Shown here piece after piece: positions 54,470-62,000 of a stretch of 64,000 nucleotides of DNA; within the stretch, counting starts at the first letter, position 1; the number at the start of each line of letters is the position of its first letter. The notes below the pieces were generated by a model, which had not been told where the DNA came from, searched no databases, and saw nothing but the letters and a program-made list of their open reading frames with translations. A program made the position numbers and the translations under genes. Source of the DNA: Viridibacillus soli (GTDB taxonomy: Bacteria; Bacillota; Bacilli; Bacillales_A; Planococcaceae); contig NZ_JAEOAH010000007.1 in assembly GCF_016612995.1 (NCBI RefSeq), positions 62,001 through 126,000 of the forward strand, in the 5' to 3' direction.

Positions 54470-54652
54470 ACATCCAATTACATCGTTAATGGTGCTATTT
54501 ATATTAATAAAGTTGATGATAGTTTAAATAATGACACAAGCTTAAATGACAATATATATCCATATATTATGGACGATCAGTATAACGTAGATATAGATGA
54601 TATATCTGATATAGAAAAATGTGAAAGAATGTTGATGAAACTAAAAGAGTAG
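54470..54652 (+). pseudogene. C-terminal relic of a CMP-nonulosonate synthetase (NeuA/PseF-like)
   Basis: One frame, 61 codons ending at TAG (54650-54652), reads TSNYIVNGAIYINKVDDSLN, then DNIYPYIMDDQYNVDIDD-type residues, and ends in CERMLMKLKE. The NGAIYI...YPYxMDxxYxVDIDDxxD pattern is the C-terminus of acylneuraminate cytidylyltransferases. No start codon or N-terminal part exists; the 5' side runs into the IS relic. Confidence 0.75.
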
Positions 54653-54713
54653 GTGTCGGTATGGTGGCATGGTGATTTAACCATGCTTTTTTTGATAATG
54701 GGATAGTTTGTGG

Positions 54714-55059
54714 GTAACGGTAATTGAAAAGCACTTTACATTATCTCGAGCTGGTGGTAGCGTAGATTCGATATTTTCAATGGAACCGGAGGAATTGAAG
54801 GCATTTGTCGTGAGACAGAACGTGCATGGCAAGGAGTAAATAACATAACGCATATTCTTACTTAAAAGTAAAAAAACTTACATTTTGTTATTCTATTCAT
54901 GTTTCTAAAGATAGTAAAGTTGGAGAGAAGTTTACTGCAGAGAATAATAAGAATATGCGACCGGGATATGGTTTGGAGTCTAAGTATAATGATAAGATTT
55001 TAAATAAATCAGCTAGTAAAGATTATCGAGCTGGCACTCCAATGACTTTAGATGTATGA
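54714..55059 (+). pseudogene. relic of a pseudaminic/nonulosonic acid synthase (PseI-like)
   Basis: Fragments in more than one frame: VTVIEKHFTLSRAGGSVDSI then FSMEPEELKAFV, then after a one-base shift ETERAWQGVNN. After ~60 non-matching bases, SKVGEKFTAENNKNMRPGYG and SKYNDKILNKSASKDYRAGTP before TGA. These are the IEKHFT...SxEPxELKxxVxxxxxAW core and the SAF-domain RPGxGLxP-xx-GTP pattern of PseI. It sits next to the NeuA relic, so a second nonulosonate cluster once occupied this site. Confidence 0.75.
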
Positions 55060-55398
55060 AAATCTATTTCCTCGCGATCAAAAAAACATTTGCTAGCTAC
55101 GTTAAGCTACCCTCGACAAAAATGTAAGATACTTAGTTAACGTTTGAGACACATTATAAGAAAGTGGATAATTTCCATTGTCAAATAAAGATGTTTTAAT
55201 GAAAATACTGGCAAAATATTTATTTGCAAATATCAATTTTTAAGTAAGAAACAGCAAAATGTATGTAGGGATATTAATAGCTACATATCGAATTCTGAAT
55301 TGTAATAGAATCTTGTATCAAATTTATTTTGAATAATAAAACTATAGTGTAATAAATATTAATTCTGATATACATACATAGGAAGAGGGTATTAGGAA
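55060..55398 (+). other. region between relics and the phosphonate operon
   Basis: About 340 bases, AT-rich, no coding frame. It contains the promoter region and the GGAAGAGGG...AGGA ribosome site of the PEP mutase gene. I could not define a promoter. Confidence 0.35.
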
Positions 55399-57000
55399 AT
55401 GAAAAAAACAACGCAGTTAAAAAATATGCTTCAATCAAATAATTTAGAGTTTATCATGGAAGCCCATAATGGTTTATCTGCAAAAATTGTTGAAAATACC
55501 GGTTTTAAAGGAATTTGGGCGAGTGGTTTGTCAATTTCCGCTGCACTTGGTGTGCGTGATAATAACGAGGCTTCATGGACACAGGTACTAGAAGTAATTG
55601 AATTTATGAGTGATACAACAAATATCCCTATCCTGCTAGATGGTGATACAGGCTATGGCAACTTTAATAATATGCGACGCCTCGTACGAAAACTAGAACA
55701 ACGTGGCATCGCAGGTGTTTGCATTGAAGATAAATTATTCCCTAAAACAAACTCATTTATTAATAGTGAGGCACAGCCACTTGCAGATATTGATGAATTT
55801 TGCGGAAAGATTCAAGCGGCTAAGGATGCACAAACAGATCCAGATTTCGTTGTAGTAGCTCGTGTTGAAGCCTTTATTGCTGGTTGGGGGCTAGATGAGG
55901 CACTTAAACGTGCGGAAGCGTACCGTTTAGCGGGTGCTGATGCAATATTAATGCATAGTAAAAAGAGCAATGCATCTGAGATAAAAGCATTTATGGATGC
56001 ATGGGGTGATCGTCACCCTGTAATTATTGTACCAACAAAATACTATTCAACACCTACAACACATTTTACTGAGTGGGGTGTTAGTCTAGTAATTTGGGCA
56101 AATCACAATGTAAGAGCAGCGATTACAGCGATGGAAGAAACAACAAAGCAAATTTTTGAAGATCAAAGCCTGATGAATGTAGAAGGAAGTGTCGCTTCAG
56201 TAGGTCACATTTTTGAGCTTCAGGGTGCAAATGAACTGAAAGAAGCAGAAAAAAAGTATTTACCTACGTACGGACAAGAGATGAATGCAATTATTTTAGC
56301 AGCATCACGTGGTTTACAACTAGGTGATTTAACAGAAGATATACCCAAAACGATGCTTAAAGTTAATGGCGAACCTATTTTACATACAATGGTCAGTCAA
56401 TTCAATGCAATTGGTATAAAAGATATTACAGTTGTTAGAGGTTATAAGAGAGAAATGATAGATTTACCTAATGTGAAGATGTTAGATAATATTGATTTCG
56501 AACAAACAAAAGATTTAGATTCATTAATTGTAGCTTCAAAAGAAATAAGAGGAACTACGGTTATTGCTTATGGCGATATTCTATTTAAATCATATGTATT
56601 GAATGAGCTATTGAATGATGATAATGACATTACCATTGTCGTTGATGCTCATGTTGCAAAAGAAGGTAGAAATCCTCGTGATTTTATTTATGCAAATCAG
56701 CATTGTAATAGAAAAGATTTTTCACAAAAAGTCATACTCGAGAAAATGTCTCCGAAAATTCCTGTGGAAAAAGCCTTTGGTGAATTCGTAGGGTTATGGA
56801 AAGTAACAGAGACTGGTGCCTCAATTATATTGTCTCATTATGAAAAAGTTAAAGATATTGCAATTTCTGGAAAATGGCAAATCAATGATTTTTTTAATAG
56901 TTTGTTAGAAAAGAATGATGTTTATATAAAATATATAGATGGATCATGGTTAGATGTAGATGACATTGTGGATTTACAAAAAGCTGAGGAAATAAAATAA
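55399..57000 (+). CDS. pepM: PEP phosphomutase fused to a nucleotidyltransferase
   Basis: 533 residues, two domains. Residues 1-~290 are phosphoenolpyruvate mutase: [40 protein letters not shown], and the diagnostic [10 protein letters not shown] (residues 110-119; EDKxxxxxNS motif). It forms the C-P bond of phosphonopyruvate. Residues ~294-533 are a nucleotidyltransferase: [48 protein letters not shown] and [16 protein letters not shown]. The usual LAAGxGxR glycine is Ser here. Such fused transferases are known to activate phosphonates as CMP derivatives. First gene of a three-gene run. High confidence for PepM; substrate of the second domain is inference. Confidence 0.92.
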   Translation: MKKTTQLKNMLQSNNLEFIMEAHNGLSAKIVENTGFKGIWASGLSISAALGVRDNNEASWTQVLEVIEFMSDTTNIPILLDGDTGYGNFNNMRRLVRKLEQRGIAGVCIEDKLFPKTNSFINSEAQPLADIDEFCGKIQAAKDAQTDPDFVVVARVEAFIAGWGLDEALKRAEAYRLAGADAILMHSKKSNASEIKAFMDAWGDRHPVIIVPTKYYSTPTTHFTEWGVSLVIWANHNVRAAITAMEETTKQIFEDQSLMNVEGSVASVGHIFELQGANELKEAEKKYLPTYGQEMNAIILAASRGLQLGDLTEDIPKTMLKVNGEPILHTMVSQFNAIGIKDITVVRGYKREMIDLPNVKMLDNIDFEQTKDLDSLIVASKEIRGTTVIAYGDILFKSYVLNELLNDDNDITIVVDAHVAKEGRNPRDFIYANQHCNRKDFSQKVILEKMSPKIPVEKAFGEFVGLWKVTETGASIILSHYEKVKDIAISGKWQINDFFNSLLEKNDVYIKYIDGSWLDVDDIVDLQKAEEIK

Positions 57001-57019
57001 AGTATAGGAGAAGTAGACT

Positions 57020-57757
57020 GTGAATAAAAATAATTGGAAAAAAATTTGGGGAAATAGAACAATTCATAGCGATAGTTTGAATTTTTTAAGTGACAAAGAA
57101 ATTTTTATGAAATTAAAAGAAGCGAATGGTTTCGATGTTGTAGATGGAGTATTTACTTATGAAGGCTTTTTAAAACAATATAATGAACTACAAAAAGAAA
57201 TTCGGGATTACGAGGAAAAGGGAAAAATATCCATACGCAGTTTGTTTGAGGTAGGGTGTGGAAGTGGAGCTAATTTATATCTTTGTTATAAAGATGGGTA
57301 TACATGCGGAGGAATAGACTATTCCAAAGGATTGATCGAAAGTGCTAAACAAGTATTTTTGGAGGAACAAAGTGTTGAGTTAATCTGTGGCGAAGCGATA
57401 GAGTTACCAGTGACGACCAAATATGATGTGTTGTTATCCAATAGCGTATTTGCTTATTTCCTTAACCTAGAGTATGCAACTGACGTACTTAATAAGATGG
57501 TTGAGAAATCAAATCATATAATAGCAATTATTGATATTCATGATAAAAGTAAGGAAGAAGATTATATTGAGTATCGTAAGAGGATGACACCTGATTTTGA
57601 AGAGAGATATGAAGGGCTACCTAAGTTATTTTATTCTAAGTCATTTTTTGAGGAATTTGCATATAAACGTAATTTAAATGTTGTATTTACAAAAACAAAT
57701 ATAGAAGAATACTGGAATAATGATTTTGTCTACAATTGCTATATGTTTAAGAAGTAG
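57020..57757 (+). CDS. class I SAM-dependent methyltransferase in the phosphonate operon
   Basis: 245 residues, GTG start with AGGAG upstream. Core motif FEVGCGSGANLYLCYKDGYTCGGIDYSKGLIESAKQVF, then VLLSNSVFAYFLNLEYATDVLNKMV and HIIAIIDIHDKSKEEDY. Between pepM and the decarboxylase, so it may methylate the phosphonate, its nucleotide conjugate or the target glycan. No closer assignment is possible from sequence. Confidence 0.85.
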   Translation: MNKNNWKKIWGNRTIHSDSLNFLSDKEIFMKLKEANGFDVVDGVFTYEGFLKQYNELQKEIRDYEEKGKISIRSLFEVGCGSGANLYLCYKDGYTCGGIDYSKGLIESAKQVFLEEQSVELICGEAIELPVTTKYDVLLSNSVFAYFLNLEYATDVLNKMVEKSNHIIAIIDIHDKSKEEDYIEYRKRMTPDFEERYEGLPKLFYSKSFFEEFAYKRNLNVVFTKTNIEEYWNNDFVYNCYMFKK

Positions 57758-57782
57758 TAACAATTAGGAGTGTGATGAAAAG

Positions 57783-58922
57783 TTGTTAGAAACCCGAGAT
57801 TTTGGAAAAGCATTAAGTGAACTATCATATGATTTTTATAGTGGTGTGCCTTGTTCATTCCTAAAATATTTAATTAACTATGCAATTAATGAGGAAGATT
57901 TTGTAATGGCTGTAAATGAAGGAGATGCTATAGCGATTTGCTCAGGTGCTTATTTAGGTGGAAGAAAGCCTGTGTTCTTATGCCAAAATTCGGGATTAGC
58001 TAATGCTGTTTCACCGCTAACTTCATTGACACATACATTTAAGATACCTATCTTAGGTTTTGTAAGTCTAAGGGGAGAACCAGGCTTGAAGGATGAGCCA
58101 CAGCATGAATTGATGGGACAAATTACTTCTGAACTGTTAGATACTATGCGGATCAACCATGCAGTGTTATCCCCTAATATCTCTGAAGCATTGCTACAAC
58201 TTCAAGAAGCTGATAAATATATCGAGAATGGAAAGTCTTTCTTTTTCATTGTTAAAAAAGGAACGTTTGCTAAGGTAGATTTAAAAGGTCAAAAACAACG
58301 AAAAGTAATGAAGTCTCAGACAATCGAATTGACTAAGGAATCTCAAAAGGAAAAGCCTTTGCGCATCGAATTATTAAACAGTGTAAAACAAATAACTGAT
58401 TCAGAGATGTTAGTGCTAGCTACGACAGGACTAACAGGTAGGGAGCTTTATGAGTTAGGAGATACCGCTAATCAGTTATATATGGTTGGATCGATGGGTT
58501 GTGTTAGTTCGATTGCTTTAGGGTTAGCGGTTGCTCAACCGAATAAGAAAGTTGTAGCAATTGATGGGGATGGAGCTTTGCTTATGCGAATGGGAGCTAT
58601 GGCGACACTTAGTTACTATAGTCCTAATAATGTATACCATCTTTTACTAGATAACGGGGCACATGAATCTACAGGTGCACAAGCTACTGTTTCTCCGATA
58701 GTAAACTTTGCACAAGTTGCAAGCGCAACAGGATATACTACCGTTAATGAGCTAAAAAGTATCTCTGCTGTTAAAGAAAGTTTAAAACGCTGGAATTCGC
58801 AGCCGACATTAACGTTTGGTTATTGTAAAACAGCGATAGGTACCTGTGAGGATTTAGGAAGACCGACAGTGACACCAGTACAGGTTAAAGACAGGTTTAT
58901 ACAATTCGTAAATAATAAATAA
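57783..58922 (+). CDS. phosphonopyruvate decarboxylase
   Basis: 379 residues, TTG start; AGGAG lies 12 bases upstream, rather long. Family entry FGKALSELSYDFYSGVPCSFLKYLIN, then VNEGDAIAICSGAYLGGRKPVFLCQNSGLANAVSPLTSL. TPP-binding region AIDGDGALLMRMGAMATLSYYSPNNVYHLLLDNGAHESTG. It decarboxylates phosphonopyruvate to phosphonoacetaldehyde, pulling the unfavourable PepM reaction. Convergent with the transaminase fusion gene. Confidence 0.93.
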   Translation: MLETRDFGKALSELSYDFYSGVPCSFLKYLINYAINEEDFVMAVNEGDAIAICSGAYLGGRKPVFLCQNSGLANAVSPLTSLTHTFKIPILGFVSLRGEPGLKDEPQHELMGQITSELLDTMRINHAVLSPNISEALLQLQEADKYIENGKSFFFIVKKGTFAKVDLKGQKQRKVMKSQTIELTKESQKEKPLRIELLNSVKQITDSEMLVLATTGLTGRELYELGDTANQLYMVGSMGCVSSIALGLAVAQPNKKVVAIDGDGALLMRMGAMATLSYYSPNNVYHLLLDNGAHESTGAQATVSPIVNFAQVASATGYTTVNELKSISAVKESLKRWNSQPTLTFGYCKTAIGTCEDLGRPTVTPVQVKDRFIQFVNNK

Positions 58923-58925
58923 TAA

Positions 58926-58970
58926 AACACCACAAGCAGTTTGCAGATACCCAATCAGCTTGTGGTGTAT
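58926..58970. terminator. bidirectional terminator between decarboxylase and transaminase genes
   Basis: CACCACAAGC pairs with GCTTGTGGTG. A's on the left give a T run on the minus strand and TATTTT follows on the plus strand, so it serves both converging genes. Confidence 0.85.
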
Positions 58971-58971
58971 T

Positions 58972-60807
58972 TTATGAAATTTTCGCTTTCCTAAAATAGT
59001 CATGTAATGCATTAATAAAGTGTTCGATATCATTTTTATTGATTTCACCTATATTAGCTATGCGGAATGTATTAAGGTTACCTACTTTTCCAGGGTATAT
59101 TGTAAAGCCTTTATTAAGTAAAGTATCGTGCATAGTATCGAAATCATAATTAGGGTGTTCTGGCTCATAAATTGCTGTAATAATTTTGGATTGATGTTCA
59201 AGTGGGATTATCCATTTGAGCCCAAGTTGCTTCAGGCCTTCAATGAGTACCTCCCAAGACGCTGTATAACGTTGATAACGGTTCTCTATTGTTTCTAGAT
59301 TTACTTCAATAATCGCTTGCTTAAGAGCATACATAGTTTGTACAGGAGGCGTAAATCGAACTTGATTTGTCTTTTTAAAGTAAATATATTGTGAGAACAA
59401 ATCAAGGTAATAAGATTTTGCCTTTACATTTGCTAAGGCGTTTAAATGGTTGTTTTCAGCAATAACAAAACCTACGCCAGCCATTCCCTGTATATTTTTA
59501 TTTGAACTTGCTGCTAAGAAGGAAATATTTTGTTTTTTCATATCGATAGGAATAGCAGCATAAGAGCTCATTGCATCTACAATGAAGACAAGGCTATGTT
59601 TTCTACACAGTGTTCCTACAGTATCTAAATTGTTTAATAATCCTGTTGTCGTTTCATTGTGGACAATGGCTAAATGCGTTATAGATTGCTGATTCGTAAT
59701 AAATTGTTCTAAATCTTCATAGTCTAAAGGAGATATGTAAGCCGAATTATACATTGTATAGTTTATATTATATGTGTCACAAATTTCTTTCATACGCTTA
59801 CCATATGCGCCATTGTGAACGATAAGTAAGTGATCATTTTCCCCGAATACAGAAGTTAGGATTGCCTCTACGGCTGCAGTACCTGAACCAGGGAATAATG
59901 TTGTAGTGTGCTCGTTTTGATCACCTACAATACCAGTGAGTTGTTCTGTTATAAACCGCATAATTTCTCCGAAATCTTGTTCTCGTGGACAAATATCAGA
60001 TTGAATTTGTGCATATTTCACCGAATTACTTGTAGTAGCAGGACCTGGATTCAACAAAATATTCCGTTTGATCGGCGTGTTCAATAATTGTAATCTTGGG
60101 AAAATATTTTTTCTTGCAAAGTCCAAGTGTTCTTCGTTGTCAATCTCACACCATGTATAGTTTGTAATTTTATGAACAAAGATAGCGGATGATTTTAAAG
60201 CAACTAGCGCCTCCTCATAATCTAAAGAAGATACATTCGGGGTACGTTGTGCATATTGAGCAATATCATGTAACAGACTAGACGAGATTTTGGAAATACC
60301 AACTAATTCTCCGTAGCTTTTGCGTAACTTGTTTAGATTTTTAGATAGCTGAACGAGTTGATATTTCTCAGTAACTTCTATGAAAACCTCATCGTTGGAA
60401 TTAGTAGGGTTACTTGCTAAAATTACATTATATTCCTTGTGGAAAATGAGTTCCCTTATCCCATTAGAATCGTAAAGTAAATCAGACTCTAGCAATAAAA
60501 TATCATCGTCTTTGATGAAAGGATAGATACTCAATAAAGTAGCCAAGCTCCCTGTTGAAGCGTATTGAGGATTATGTACACATATTACTTCATCGTAGTT
60601 TTGAGCCAGGTTGTCGTAATAATTGTTTTTATAGCCTGTTCCAATGTAAATTTTTTCGATGCCATTTTCCAAAAGTGCTTGAATAGACATTTCAATTAGA
60701 GAGCTAGTATGTTCATATACTTGTAAAAAACCTTTTGGTCGTGTTTCTGTGTAGGGACGTAGCCTACTACCTAAGCCGGCTGCAAGAATAACCGCCGTTT
60801 TAACCAT
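58972..60807 (-). CDS. nucleotidyltransferase fused to 2-aminoethylphosphonate transaminase (PhnW type)
   Basis: 611 residues from ATG at 60807, eight bases after AAAGGAG; an in-frame GTG three codons earlier overlaps that site. Residues 1-~235: nucleotidyltransferase (AVILAAGLGSRLRPYTETRP, KGFLQVYEHTSSLIEMSI, ILLLESDLLYD, YTWCEIDNEEHLDFA). Residues ~248-611: fold-I PLP aminotransferase of the PhnW/AEPT type (NILLNPGPATTSNSVKYAQIQSDICPRE, LFPGSGTAAVEA, IVDAMSSYAAIP, with PLP Lys in AASSNKNIQGMAGVGF near residue 437). It interconverts phosphonoacetaldehyde and 2-aminoethylphosphonate; the fused domain probably makes a nucleotide-activated aminoethylphosphonate (PntC-like). Divergently placed but functionally part of the cluster. 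Confidence 0.92.
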   Translation of the reverse strand: MVKTAVILAAGLGSRLRPYTETRPKGFLQVYEHTSSLIEMSIQALLENGIEKIYIGTGYKNNYYDNLAQNYDEVICVHNPQYASTGSLATLLSIYPFIKDDDILLLESDLLYDSNGIRELIFHKEYNVILASNPTNSNDEVFIEVTEKYQLVQLSKNLNKLRKSYGELVGISKISSSLLHDIAQYAQRTPNVSSLDYEEALVALKSSAIFVHKITNYTWCEIDNEEHLDFARKNIFPRLQLLNTPIKRNILLNPGPATTSNSVKYAQIQSDICPREQDFGEIMRFITEQLTGIVGDQNEHTTTLFPGSGTAAVEAILTSVFGENDHLLIVHNGAYGKRMKEICDTYNINYTMYNSAYISPLDYEDLEQFITNQQSITHLAIVHNETTTGLLNNLDTVGTLCRKHSLVFIVDAMSSYAAIPIDMKKQNISFLAASSNKNIQGMAGVGFVIAENNHLNALANVKAKSYYLDLFSQYIYFKKTNQVRFTPPVQTMYALKQAIIEVNLETIENRYQRYTASWEVLIEGLKQLGLKWIIPLEHQSKIITAIYEPEHPNYDFDTMHDTLLNKGFTIYPGKVGNLNTFRIANIGEINKNDIEHFINALHDYFRKAKIS

Positions 60808-61129
60808 GTAAATCACTCCTTTATTTATATATATAGTATACCACGACTATTAATTAACCAAATATAAGAAAATTATCTTCGCTGGATTTCCTCAATCTAG
60901 ATAGAAAATCAACAACCGTACTTTGCCATTTCACCCTAATGACTAAGCTAAATACGTGCGAGCGAAACAACGGAAAGAGATTGATTTTCTAATATTTTTT
61001 TTCACTAGCGATTAATAGTTGCACAAATAAGAGGGTTTTTTGGAGTTGCCAAATAGAATGGGAATATTTAAGTAACCTTTTATCCAATGAGAAAAAATAG
61101 ATATCTCATCTAGCTTTATACATGTTGGA
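60808..61129. other. intergenic region after the transaminase gene
   Basis: AT-rich with a long inverted pair, TAGAAAATCAA (~60901) facing TTGATTTTCTA (~60982). A single GTTGCCAAATAG resembling the B-array core lies near 61044. No gene seen. Confidence 0.3.
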
Positions 61130-61840
61130 AATTTCATCCTCGCTTACGTCCGTAACGTTCATAACCACGCGGGTACATTCGAGTCGGCTGTTGCATCCAG
61201 CTAAGCGAATGCAAGCGATGTAGTTCGACATTATCATGCAGGAGAATTACGAAGGACTGTTGAACTATCGAATCCGACATGCTTACCTTATGCGAGATTT
61301 TGTACAAGGATGAATACCTTGTTCTCAAGAGAAGCAGCAGCTGGCTTATCGTGGCTTTGTCCTCTGGTTTCTTTCACTTAAAGTGGCATTCCAGTTTCCG
61401 TTGTGTAAGAGATATGAAGTTTGATACCAGGCCTCATCATGACATGGTGCCCATGGTAACCTTATTCTTAATAACCGTAATTGTGGTGGAATACACAAGT
61501 AGAAGGGTTTATTTCATCACTTTTGTTCGATATCTTGTTCGATTTCATTTAGTGATAAGAAAATGGATAAGGTCTTTGGCAATTTCGTATGGAATCTCAC
61601 CTTCCTTCTTACTGATGGCTGAATTATGAATAGGTGAAAGCCAGATTGACACCATTACTTCAGCACCATCTCGAAAATCCGTCTATTTCTCAAATGCAAC
61701 TGCCATAAAGAAAACGAGCACATCATCTACATGAAATTTCATGCTCCAACTTCATAGTCATGCCTTTCTACAAAAGCCATTAATTCTCCGTTTGAAATTA
61801 GAGTGGATAAAAGCTTTGAAATTGTGTTAAACTGTTTCAT
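61130..61840 (-). pseudogene. degraded IS4-type DDE transposase
   Basis: On the minus strand the start reads MKQFNTISKLLSTLISNGEL, then MAFVERHDYEVGA and, after shifts, IWLSPIHNSAISKKEGEIPY-like text. Further in come GIKLHISYTTETGMPL, ASLENKVFILVQ and SFVILLHDNVELHRLHSL, similar to the GI-x-LHVxxxxxxGxP and QSFVIRMKDNVEL-type blocks of IS4-family transposases. Several frameshifts and stops break it. No terminal repeats found. The IS4 assignment is from motif memory. Confidence 0.6.
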
Positions 61841-62000
61841 AGAGGACAACTTTTCTGTAAAACGATGTTGGTTTTGACGCTTTACATCGTACCAGAATGG
61901 TGTCCTTTTTCTATGGTTTATTTGTGAAAAACTAGATGATTAACAGGTGTGGTAGTGTATTCGTGTCACACTGAATAGGAAGTAGAAAGGAAGTTTTAAG

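Noticed and set aside
61279..61629. Plus-strand open frame of 116 residues
   Set aside because: It overlaps the minus-strand transposase relic and has no ribosome site or recognisable motif.
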